The notes under the pieces were generated by a model that saw only the letters and a program-made list of their open reading frames with translations, ran no database searches and had not been told where the DNA came from. The position numbers were made by a program, and so were the translations under genes. A stretch of 44,747 nt of DNA from Pelagibacterium sp. Its GTDB lineage: Bacteria > Pseudomonadota > Alphaproteobacteria > Rhizobiales > Devosiaceae. Shown here piece by piece: positions 25,026 through 31,940 of the stretch; within the stretch, counting starts at the first letter, position 1, and the number at the start of each line of letters is the position of its first letter. The stretch is from contig PBNW01000075.1 of NCBI GenBank assembly GCA_002723255.1, positions 1 through 44,747 on the forward strand. The letters run 5' to 3'.

Positions 25026-25038
25026 GGCAGATTTTGCC
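25026..25038. promoter_or_regulatory. Flagellar palindrome copy 4 (fliX-flgI region)
   Basis: GGCAG-ATT-TTGCC, exact. It lies between fliX and the full CtrA box, 40-52 bases before the fliX start, a position suited to repressing fliX. Confidence 0.6.
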
Positions 25039-25046
25039 CAGAGGGG

Positions 25047-25061
25047 TTAATTTACCCTTAA
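25047..25061 (-). promoter_or_regulatory. CtrA box in the fliX-flgI region
   Basis: TTAA-TTTACCC-TTAA is an exact CtrA site, 61-75 bases before fliX, flanked at about 22 bases on each side by palindrome copies 4 and 5. Confidence 0.7.
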
Positions 25062-25067
25062 CGGCCC

Positions 25068-25080
25068 GGCAAACACTGCC
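25068..25080. promoter_or_regulatory. Flagellar palindrome copy 5 (fliX-flgI region)
   Basis: GGCAA-ACA-CTGCC, exact. Its centre is about 111 bases upstream of the predicted sigma-54 start of flgI. Confidence 0.6.
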
Positions 25081-25157
25081 CATCGCCAGCCGTATCGCGA
25101 ACCATCAATTCAGATAATTTCCAACAAAAACAATCGATTAACAGGAGGCGCCCGTGC

Positions 25158-25173
25158 TTGGCACGCTTTTCGC
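25158..25173 (+). promoter_or_regulatory. Sigma-54 promoter of flgI
   Basis: TTGGCACGCTTTTCGC has a perfect -24 TGGCACG and a -12 TCGC with GG-GC spacing correct. The predicted start near 25185 is 64 bases before flgI. Confidence 0.7.
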
Positions 25174-25248
25174 TCTATTACCCGTGAACAGCGGCACGCC
25201 ATCGTGGGGACGAGGGCACGCCGCCCGGAAACGGGGAATCGGACGAAA

Positions 25249-26373
25249 ATGAAAACAGGTTTGTTTCGCACCACATTGGCAATCGCCCTCGCCGCCGCAC
25301 TGGCGATCACCGGGACGCTTCCGGTGCTTGCCGCACCGGCCCGCATCAAGGATATCGTCCAGATCGAGGGCGTGCGCGACAACCAGTTGATCGGCTACGG
25401 GCTGGTCGTGGGCCTCAACGGCACCGGCGACAGCCTCAACAATTCGCCCTTCACCCGCCAGTCGATGATCGCCATGCTCGAGCGCATGGGGGTCAACACC
25501 CGCGGCGAGACGATGCGCACGGCAAATGTTGCCGCCGTGATGGTCACCGCCAATCTGCCGCCCTTTTCCACGCAAGGCTCGCGCCTCGACGTTTCGGTCG
25601 CGGCCATGGGCGATGCGTCCTCGCTCCAGGGCGGCACGCTTTTGGTCACGCCCCTGCTTGGCGCCGATGGCGAGGCCTATGCCATTGCCCAGGGCCCGGT
25701 GCTCATCAACGGCTTTTCGGCCCAGGGCGAGGCCGCGACAGTGGTTTCGGGCGTGCCCACCACCGGCATGGTCTCCTCGGGCGCCCTGATCGAGCGCGAG
25801 ATCAATTTCGCGCTCGGCGCCCAGCACTCGGTGCGCCTCTCGCTGCGCAACCCCGATCTCACCACCTCGCGCCGCATCGCGCTGGCCATCAACGATCTGA
25901 TCGGCCTACCCGTCGCCATCCCCACCGATCCGGCCAATGTACGGGTCTCCCTGCCCAACAATTTCAACGGCAATATCGTCGATCTTCTCACCGACATCGA
26001 ACAATTGGTGATCCAGACCGATCAGGCGGCCCGCATCGTCATCAACGAAAACTCGGGCATCATCGTCATCGGTCGCGACGTGCGGGTGTCCTCGGTCGCC
26101 ATAGCGCACGCCAATCTGACCATCTCGATTGCCGAAAACCCCGAGATCGTACAGCCCGAACCCTTCACCGACGGGGTGACCGCAGTCGAGCCGCGCACGC
26201 AGATCAACGTCAACGAAGACGGCACCCAGCTTGCCGTGGTTCCGGAATCGATCTCGCTGCAGCAGCTTGTCGACGGGCTCAATACCCTGGGCATCTCTCC
26301 GCGCGATCTGATCGCCATCCTGCAGGCCATCAAGGCGTCCGGCGCGCTGCAGGCCGAAATCGAGGTGATCTGA
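25249..26373 (+). CDS. flgI: Flagellar P-ring protein FlgI
   Basis: FlgI forms the periplasmic P ring. I start at ATG 25249, giving 374 residues with a signal peptide (core TTLAIALAAALAITGTLPVLA). The mature protein begins APARIKDIVQIEGVRDNQLIGYGLVVGLNGTGD (shown in part), the family hallmark, and ends with GISPRDLIAILQAIKASGALQAEI. It overlaps the flgJ-like gene at TGATG. A sigma-54 promoter precedes it. Confidence 0.97.
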   Translation: MKTGLFRTTLAIALAAALAITGTLPVLAAPARIKDIVQIEGVRDNQLIGYGLVVGLNGTGDSLNNSPFTRQSMIAMLERMGVNTRGETMRTANVAAVMVTANLPPFSTQGSRLDVSVAAMGDASSLQGGTLLVTPLLGADGEAYAIAQGPVLINGFSAQGEAATVVSGVPTTGMVSSGALIEREINFALGAQHSVRLSLRNPDLTTSRRIALAINDLIGLPVAIPTDPANVRVSLPNNFNGNIVDLLTDIEQLVIQTDQAARIVINENSGIIVIGRDVRVSSVAIAHANLTISIAENPEIVQPEPFTDGVTAVEPRTQINVNEDGTQLAVVPESISLQQLVDGLNTLGISPRDLIAILQAIKASGALQAEIEVI

Positions 26374-26690
26374 TGGCCGTTACCCTCAACCCCGCTTACC
26401 AGTCCCTGCCCGGCTACGCCGATCTGCGCGAAAAGGCGTCCGAACTCGAAGGCGTGTTTTTGAACACCCTCGTTTCCGAAATGTTCAAAGGGCTGGAAAC
26501 CGACTCCATGTTTGGCGGCGGTTACGCCGAGGAAACCTGGCGCGGCATGATGAGCGAACAATACGCGGCCGAAATGGCCCAGGCCGGCGGCATCGGCATT
26601 GCCGACCAGATGGTCGCCGCCCTTATCGAAACACAGGCCGCACAGCAAAGCGCGCCTCACCTGTCATCCATGGGAGCTTACACACAATGA
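26373..26690 (+). CDS. flgJ: FlgJ-like rod-binding protein without hydrolase domain
   Basis: The 105 residues correspond only to the N-terminal rod-binding domain of FlgJ (KASELEGVFLNTLVSEMFKGLETD, then WRGMMSEQYAAEMAQAGGIGIADQM). The muramidase domain of enteric FlgJ is absent, as usual in alphaproteobacteria; the Caulobacter counterpart is called CheL. The start codon overlaps the flgI stop and its end overlaps the next gene by four bases, so the three are translated together. Confidence 0.9.
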   Translation: MAVTLNPAYQSLPGYADLREKASELEGVFLNTLVSEMFKGLETDSMFGGGYAEETWRGMMSEQYAAEMAQAGGIGIADQMVAALIETQAAQQSAPHLSSMGAYTQ

Positions 26691-27154
26691 CCGCCGCCGA
26701 TCGCCTCATGGCGCTTGAATCTCTGGACGCAGAATCCCTTTGCGCCCGCGCAGAAACCGCGCTCGGTGCCCTGGTCGAGGTCATGAACCGCGAAACCACC
26801 TATTTGCGGGCCGGCCATGTGCGCGAGGCCACGGCGCTCACCGGTGAAAAGACCCAGCTTGCTCAGGACTACGTGACGCTGGCCCGCGCCATCCAGCGCG
26901 CCGCGCCGCGCCTGAAGGCCGAGGCCCCCATCCGCATCGACGCCCTGCGCCGGGGCCATGAGGCGCTGGCCACCCAGATGGCCGAAAACCTTCGCGTCCT
27001 GGCCACCGCCCGCACCGTGACCGAAAACCTGCTCTCGGACGTGGCCCGCGCCGCCGGCAACACGGCCAAGCCCAAGACCTACGGTGCCGCCGGCCAGTCC
27101 CCCAAGCCTTCGGCTGAATCCATGAAGGGCCTTTCGATCAACCGGGCGCTGTGA
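26687..27154 (+). CDS. FlgN-like flagellar chaperone (probable)
   Basis: The 155-residue product is nearly all helical, with long amphipathic heptads (AETALGALVEVMNRETTYLRAGHV and the segment up to about residue 125) and a flexible Pro/Ser tail. FlgN is the export chaperone for FlgK and FlgL; size, helicity and position after flgJ all suit it, though the family is poorly conserved. It overlaps the flgJ-like gene by four bases. The tail ends with the small motif SINRAL, and I see no membrane segment. Confidence 0.65.
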   Translation: MTAADRLMALESLDAESLCARAETALGALVEVMNRETTYLRAGHVREATALTGEKTQLAQDYVTLARAIQRAAPRLKAEAPIRIDALRRGHEALATQMAENLRVLATARTVTENLLSDVARAAGNTAKPKTYGAAGQSPKPSAESMKGLSINRAL

Positions 27155-27245
27155 TCGCGGCCGAACATTCCGAAATGATACGATTTTCATAAAACACCAC
27201 ACCCCTGCTTAATCCGCCCGAGAGCCTTTGCGGCACATTCTGCCC

Positions 27246-27258
27246 GGCAGTTTTTGCC
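27246..27258. promoter_or_regulatory. Flagellar palindrome copy 6 (upstream of flagellin region)
   Basis: GGCAG-TTT-TTGCC, exact. It lies 27-39 bases before a possible 116-residue gene at 27285. The first flagellin start is over 500 bases away. No sigma-54 promoter at the expected spacing was found. Confidence 0.5.
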
Positions 27259-27284
27259 GCATCGGTCAGGGGAATGGTTAACAG

Positions 27285-27635
27285 GTGACAGGGTTCATCC
27301 CACCACAGCAAGGCCCGTTGGGGATCGCAGCAGCCGTCGCACGACCGGCTGAACGGCCCTCGGCGCCACCGCCCCATCGCATCCGCGATTCCGCTGGCGC
27401 AAGCCTTGGCCAGCCCCTGCCCAAACGCCCGACGCCCAACCGCCAGAGTCGGAAAAATCCTCAGGATAATCAAGCGCTTGAGGGCACTGTCTCGTCGGCT
27501 ACCCTGCTCGAGACGAGCCTGATCGCATCGACCCTGGTCAACACCGGAACCGAGCCCGGAGCCGCCCTGGTTCTGCGGTCCGCCCCCTGGCAACCGCCAC
27601 ACTCGAGCCTCACGCTGCGCGACCGCTCCGTCTAG
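27285..27635 (+). CDS. Possible small protein between flgN-like and flagellin genes
   Basis: A GTG-started frame of 116 codons begins MTGFIPPQQG and ends SLTLRDRSV. It is rich in Pro, Arg and Ser in the first half and more ordered in the second (SSATLLETSLIASTLVNTG). Third-base GC is high in the second half. There is no clear ribosome site at normal distance (GGGGA lies about 11 bases upstream). The flagellar palindrome just upstream suggests a promoter here, which makes either this gene or a long flagellin leader plausible. I do not recognise a family. Confidence 0.4.
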   Translation: MTGFIPPQQGPLGIAAAVARPAERPSAPPPHRIRDSAGASLGQPLPKRPTPNRQSRKNPQDNQALEGTVSSATLLETSLIASTLVNTGTEPGAALVLRSAPWQPPHSSLTLRDRSV

Positions 27636-27710
27636 CGCAAAAGGTAAATTTACCCCTTAACGATCAGACTTTGTTAACCATTCAGTAGCACTTGGCATCG
27701 CACTGTATGG

Positions 27711-27725
27711 TTAACGCGCTCCTAA
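27711..27725 (+). promoter_or_regulatory. CtrA-like site upstream of the first flagellin gene
   Basis: TTAA-CGCGCTC-CTAA, one mismatch from the full site, 47-61 bases before the flagellin start. Other TTAAC half sites lie at 27657 and 27675. Promoter class is uncertain. Confidence 0.4.
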
Positions 27726-27771
27726 CAGGGAGTGATTCTGATCATACCAAGCGACGACGGGGGTTTTGGCC

Positions 27772-29292
27772 ATGTCTGATGTGACGCTATCGAAGGCGGT
27801 ACGTTCCAACCTTCTGCACCTTCAAAACACAGCCAAGATGATGGACTCCACCCAGGAGCGTCTGGCAACGGGCAAGAAGGTCAATTCGGCCCTGGATAAC
27901 CCGACAAACTTCTTCACTGCAGCATCGCTGAACGGGCGCGCTGCCGACATTGGCACCCTGCTCGACGCCATGAGCAACGGCATCCGCACCATCGAGGCAG
28001 CCGACAACGGTCTGTCGGCGATCACCAAGCAGATAGAGTCGATGCAATCGACATTGCGTCAGGCCCGGCAGGACAATTCGTTCAAGACCGAAAGCTACAC
28101 GCTCAACATGGCGGCCGCGCCCGTCGGCACCGAAGTGCTCAATTTTGCCGGGGGCGCCCTGCCCGATGGGACCGATTTCGACGTCGACCTGACCGCATCG
28201 CGCTCCGAACTCGCCGCCGGCGCCTACACCCCGGCCGGGGTCGATCTTTCCGGTGCGGGCGATGCGGTCGGATTCGATATCGCCGTGCACGGCGGCGACC
28301 CGGTCGCCATTTCCGTCACCAATGCCGATATCACCTCGCCCGGCGCCGTCGCCGATCCCACGGCTGTGACCGCCGACGAAATTGCGGCAATCATCAACGC
28401 AAAGCTCGACAACGCTGGCATCGCCGCCGCCGCGACTGTCGATGGCGGCGATCTGGTGCTCACAACCGACGCCTTCGCCGGCAGCAGCAGCGCCGGTATC
28501 GAGATTTCCAACTTTGCCGAAACCGCCACCGCAGGCACCACGGGTATTGCCAACGGAACAGGCACATCGATCGGCACCCGCGCCCGCACCGTCGACGACA
28601 TGGTGACCGCCATCAATGCCAACGCCGATCTGGACGGGTTCGTGCGCGCATCCAATGACAACGGCAAACTGCGCATCGAGAACCAGTCGACCAGCCCACT
28701 CACCCTGACCGGGCTCACCAATGGCGAAATGACCGGCGGGATCGGCGAGTCCGAAATCGAGGGCAACGACGTGCGCTCCAGCCTTGCCCGTCAGTTCAAC
28801 GATCTGCGCACCGAACTCGACCGGCTCTCGGAAGACGCCTCGTTCAACGGCGTCAACCTCCTGCGCGGCGACCAGCTCAAGATCGTCTTCAACGAATCGG
28901 GCACGTCAACCATCGAAATTCAGGCAAAAAATGCCAAGGGCGAGCCCCGCGCCATCAACGTGGCCAATCTGGGCCTGCTCGAGCTCAGCCCCGAAGATCT
29001 CGACCTCAACGATGATATCGATGCCCAGCTTGCCAACCTGCAGAACGCGCTCAACGAGGTGCGGGCCCAGGCATCCGATCTCGGTTCGACCCTTTCGGTG
29101 GTCCAGAACCGCGAGGATTTCACCAAGCGCATGATCAATACGCTGGAAACCGGAGCGGCCAATCTCACCCTCGCCGATACCAACGAGGAAGGCGCCAACC
29201 TTCTGGCGCTGCAGACCCGCCAGCAGCTCTCCCAGACCGCGCTCAGCCTTGCCAGCCAGGCCGATCAGGCGGTTCTGCGCCTGTTCGGCTAA
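27772..29292 (+). CDS. Flagellin 1
   Basis: Flagellin is the filament subunit, exported and capped. The 506 residues from ATG 27772 have the conserved N-terminal coil (SKAVRSNLLHLQNTAKMMDS, RLATGKKVNSALDNPTNFFTA) and C-terminal coil (MINTLETGAANLTLADTNEEG, QADQAVLRLFG). The central part is a long variable insert of about 250 residues with a DUF1522-like stretch (VDDMVTAINANADLDGFVRAS), so the protein is longer than many rhizobial flagellins. Codon use is close to the genome average, unlike flagellin 2. Confidence 0.95.
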   Translation: MSDVTLSKAVRSNLLHLQNTAKMMDSTQERLATGKKVNSALDNPTNFFTAASLNGRAADIGTLLDAMSNGIRTIEAADNGLSAITKQIESMQSTLRQARQDNSFKTESYTLNMAAAPVGTEVLNFAGGALPDGTDFDVDLTASRSELAAGAYTPAGVDLSGAGDAVGFDIAVHGGDPVAISVTNADITSPGAVADPTAVTADEIAAIINAKLDNAGIAAAATVDGGDLVLTTDAFAGSSSAGIEISNFAETATAGTTGIANGTGTSIGTRARTVDDMVTAINANADLDGFVRASNDNGKLRIENQSTSPLTLTGLTNGEMTGGIGESEIEGNDVRSSLARQFNDLRTELDRLSEDASFNGVNLLRGDQLKIVFNESGTSTIEIQAKNAKGEPRAINVANLGLLELSPEDLDLNDDIDAQLANLQNALNEVRAQASDLGSTLSVVQNREDFTKRMINTLETGAANLTLADTNEEGANLLALQTRQQLSQTALSLASQADQAVLRLFG

Positions 29293-29315
29293 CCGCACCG
29301 ACATTGGAGATGAAC

Positions 29316-29342
29316 AAGGCGGGCCTCGGCTCGCCTTTTTTT
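29316..29342 (+). terminator. Terminator after flagellin 1
   Basis: AAGGCGGGC / GCTCGCCTT stem (one G-T pair) with a CTCG loop, then seven T. It isolates flagellin 1 from flagellin 2. Confidence 0.85.
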
Positions 29343-29372
29343 ATGCGTGTATGTCGGATGCACCAGCGCGCT

Positions 29373-29387
29373 TTAACCGTTCTTTAG
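29373..29387 (+). promoter_or_regulatory. CtrA-like site upstream of flagellin 2
   Basis: TTAA-CCGTTCT-TTAG, one base from the full site, 81-95 bases before the flagellin 2 start. No confident -35/-10 or sigma-54 promoter is assigned. Confidence 0.35.
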
Positions 29388-29467
29388 AAGATATCGCACA
29401 GTGTCTGGCCAGTCGTCTCAGGAAGAGGCGCTCTGAAATTGCATAAATCCTAGAAGGGGATTTCCAT

Positions 29468-30997
29468 ATGTCTGACGTAACGCTTTCGAGCGCCGTACGC
29501 ACCAACCTGCTCTCCCTCCAGAACACCGCTGACATGATGTCGACGACCCAGAACCGTCTGGCGACCGGCAAGAAGGTCAACTCGGCTCTGGACAACCCCA
29601 CCAACTTCTTCACTTCTTCCGGTTTGAACTCTCGCGCCGGCGACATGAACGCCCTTCTGGACGGCATGGCCAACGGCATTCAGACCCTTGAAGCCGCCGA
29701 TAACGGCCTTACCGCAATCACCAAAACCCTCGAATCGATGCAGTCGACCCTGCGTCAGGCCCGTCAGGACAAGTCTTTCCAGACCGCGTCCTATACGATT
29801 GCCGATGATGCATCCTTCGCTTCCGGTGAAACGATCGACTTTTCGGGCGGTGCCGTTGGCGATACCCCGGTCGAAGTCAATCTGACCAAGGCCGTGTCTG
29901 GCTCGCAGACCGGTGCCGGTACGTTCGCAGCCATGCAATTTGATGAAGCTGGCGACTCGCTGAGCTTTAATATCGCCGTGGACGGTGCAGCAGCGGAACC
30001 AATCACCATCGAGCAGGCCGACGTAGCGGCCATCGGTAATGGCGATAACACCATCGATAGTGTCGATGAACTCGCTGCGGTGGTCCAGGCAAAACTGGAC
30101 GCAGCCGATATCGCGGCCACTGCATCCAATGACGGTGGCAACCTCGCCATCACGTCCAACTCTGCGGGCGCGGACTCCTCGATCGCCATCACCACCTTGG
30201 CTGTTGGCAACGGCACCACGAACGATATCGCAACCACTGACAGCGGCCTCGACACCCTGACGACAGTTGCCGGTGCTGCAGACGGCGGCGATACCAAGAC
30301 CGTTGATGAACTCGTTTCCGAGATCAACAACAACGCCACACTCAATGGTGCTATTCGCGCGTCCAACGACAACGGCAAGCTTCGCATTGAAAACCAGTCG
30401 ACCCAGGATCTGAGCGTCGATGGTGTCTCGGCAGACGGTGCCCTTGACGGCACGTCTTCGGGTGCCAACACCATCGAAGGCAATACTGTCCGCGCCGGCC
30501 TGGCCGACCAGTTCAACGAACTGCGCGACCAGCTCGACAAGATCGCCGACGACGCTTCGTTCAACGGTATCAACCTGCTGCGTGGCGACAATCTGCAGAT
30601 CACCTTCAACGAGACCGGCACGTCGGAAATCAACATTCAGACCGAAGGTGGCGAGACCATCAACTCGGGCAATCTGGGTGTTCCGACCACGCTCGAAGCC
30701 TCTGACCTCGACAGCGACACCAACATCGACAACGTTCTGGCCGATGTGAAGACCGCGATCAACGAAGTCCGCGCTCAGTCCTCGTCCTTCGGTTCGAACC
30801 TGTCGGTCGTCGAAAACCGTCAGAACTTCACCAAGAACATGATCAATACGCTGGAAACCGGCGCGTCCAACCTCACCCTGGCCGATGCCAATGAGGAAGC
30901 CGCCAACCTTCTGGCCCTGCAGACCCGTCAGCAGCTGTCCTCGACCGCTCTGTCGATGGCTTCGCAGGCCGATCAGGCCGTGCTGCGTCTGTTCTAA
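29468..30997 (+). CDS. Flagellin 2 (probable major flagellin)
   Basis: The 509-residue product is a paralogue of flagellin 1, with closely similar ends (SSAVRTNLLSLQNTADMMST; MINTLETGASNLTLADANEE; QADQAVLRLF) and a divergent middle carrying a DUF1522-like segment (VDELVSEINNNATLNGAIRAS). The ribosome site AAGGGGA precedes ATG. Codon use is shifted to GGT, GCT, CGT and TCT compared with its neighbours, a mark of very high expression, so this is probably the main filament subunit. A perfect 13-bp terminator follows. Confidence 0.95.
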   Translation: MSDVTLSSAVRTNLLSLQNTADMMSTTQNRLATGKKVNSALDNPTNFFTSSGLNSRAGDMNALLDGMANGIQTLEAADNGLTAITKTLESMQSTLRQARQDKSFQTASYTIADDASFASGETIDFSGGAVGDTPVEVNLTKAVSGSQTGAGTFAAMQFDEAGDSLSFNIAVDGAAAEPITIEQADVAAIGNGDNTIDSVDELAAVVQAKLDAADIAATASNDGGNLAITSNSAGADSSIAITTLAVGNGTTNDIATTDSGLDTLTTVAGAADGGDTKTVDELVSEINNNATLNGAIRASNDNGKLRIENQSTQDLSVDGVSADGALDGTSSGANTIEGNTVRAGLADQFNELRDQLDKIADDASFNGINLLRGDNLQITFNETGTSEINIQTEGGETINSGNLGVPTTLEASDLDSDTNIDNVLADVKTAINEVRAQSSSFGSNLSVVENRQNFTKNMINTLETGASNLTLADANEEAANLLALQTRQQLSSTALSMASQADQAVLRLF

Positions 30998-31035
30998 TGA
31001 ACTGACGGCTCCCAGAACGGGGGCAACCATTGCGG

Positions 31036-31070
31036 AAAAGGGCGGGCCAGAAGGCCCGCCCTTTTCTTTT
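31036..31070 (+). terminator. Terminator after flagellin 2
   Basis: AAAAGGGCGGGCC / GGCCCGCCCTTTT is a perfect 13-bp stem with an AGAA loop, followed by CTTTT. Confidence 0.88.
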
Positions 31071-31118
31071 GTCCCACCCCTCTTCATAATCACCCCAAAT
31101 TTGAAGGGGATACGAATC

Positions 31119-31562
31119 ATGGCGCTCAAGGTCGAGCTCAAACCCGGCGAAAAACTGATCGTTGGAAGCTGCGTGATCACCAATTCCGACCAGCGCACCC
31201 GCCTGTTCATCGAGGGCAAGGCTCCCATTCTGCGCGAAAAGGACATTCTGTCCGCAGCCACCGCCGATACACCCGCCAAGGCCATCTATCTGGCCATCCA
31301 GATCATGTATGTGGAAGGAAATGTCGACAAGCTCACCAAGAGCTATTTCGAACTCATCAATGAAATGGTCCGCGCCGCGCCGTCCACTTTGCCTTATATC
31401 GACGCCATAAATAATGAGATATTAACCGGCGATCTCTACAAAGCTCTCAGGGCTGCAAAAAAGCTTATCGAATACGAAGGGGAGTTGCTGGGCAATGCAA
31501 CATCAGGGGGCACTCGCGTATCAAAGGACCGCGCAACAAACGGCGAGTCCCAGAGATCTTGA
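31119..31562 (+). CDS. flbT: Flagellin mRNA regulator FlbT
   Basis: FlbT binds the 5' leader of flagellin mRNA and limits its translation until the hook is complete. The 147 residues from ATG 31119 (ribosome site AAGGGG) have the family core: LKPGEKLIVGSCVITNSDQR, ILREKDIL, and IYLAIQIMYVEGNVDKLTKSY with ILTGDLYKALRAAKKLIEYE. The gene lies after the flagellin 2 terminator, and flaF overlaps its last 68 bases. Confidence 0.95.
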   Translation: MALKVELKPGEKLIVGSCVITNSDQRTRLFIEGKAPILREKDILSAATADTPAKAIYLAIQIMYVEGNVDKLTKSYFELINEMVRAAPSTLPYIDAINNEILTGDLYKALRAAKKLIEYEGELLGNATSGGTRVSKDRATNGESQRS

Positions 31563-31863
31563 GGCCAACCTTCTGGCCCGTCTTGCTTCCCGTTTGCAAA
31601 ACATCCGCGACACCTGGCCCGAGCATTACGACCAGCTCGAAGAAACCCTCAACAAGAACCGCAAGGTCTGGTCCATCTTCGTTCAGGCCGTGACCAGGGA
31701 CGACAGCCCCCTCCCCCAACCCATCCGCCAGAACATCGCCAATCTCGGCATCTTCGTCATGGGCCAGACCTATGAGCTGCTCGCTGGCGCCGACCCCGCC
31801 AAGCTCGACGCGCTCATCAACATCAATCGCCAGATTTCAGCCGGCCTGCGCAGCAAAGGCTGA
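31495..31863 (+). CDS. flaF: Flagellar regulator FlaF
   Basis: FlaF acts opposite to FlbT and is needed for flagellin synthesis. The 122-residue helical protein has the family pattern: YQRTAQQTASPRDLEANLLARL, VWSIFVQAV, QNIANLGIFVMGQT and the closing LININRQISAGLR. The first 68 bases lie within flbT in another frame, so the two opposing regulators are translated from overlapping sequence. A bidirectional terminator follows. Confidence 0.95.
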   Translation: MQHQGALAYQRTAQQTASPRDLEANLLARLASRLQNIRDTWPEHYDQLEETLNKNRKVWSIFVQAVTRDDSPLPQPIRQNIANLGIFVMGQTYELLAGADPAKLDALININRQISAGLRSKG

Positions 31864-31887
31864 ACCGGCGCCCATCACTGAAATGAA

Positions 31888-31920
31888 AAAGCCCCGGTCG
31901 ATGCCGGGGCTTTGTTTTTG
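31888..31920. terminator. Bidirectional terminator between flaF and flgL
   Basis: AAAGCCCCGG / CCGGGGCTTT is a perfect 10-bp stem with a TCGATG loop. The plus strand continues TTTGTTTTTG, and the minus strand continues with five T, so it suits both flaF and the convergent flgL. Confidence 0.85.
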
Positions 31921-31940
31921 CATCCGCTCACGACGCGCTC

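Noticed and set aside
27138..27602. 154-codon minus-strand frame in the gap before flagellin 1
   Set aside because: Competes with the plus-strand frame at 27285, runs into the flgN-like gene and shows no recognisable pattern.
27692..27707. Sigma-54-like TTGGCATCGCACTGTA before flagellin 1
   Set aside because: The GG and the downstream element are at the wrong spacing and the -12 GC is missing.
31022..31034. Near match to the flagellar palindrome (GGCAACCATTGCG) before flbT
   Set aside because: Last base mismatched, lies directly against the flagellin 2 terminator, and no promoter is visible at a suitable distance; may be chance.
29450..31285. 611-codon minus-strand frame opposite flagellin 2
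   Set aside because: Spans a terminator and two genes on the other strand; composition is that of a shadow.
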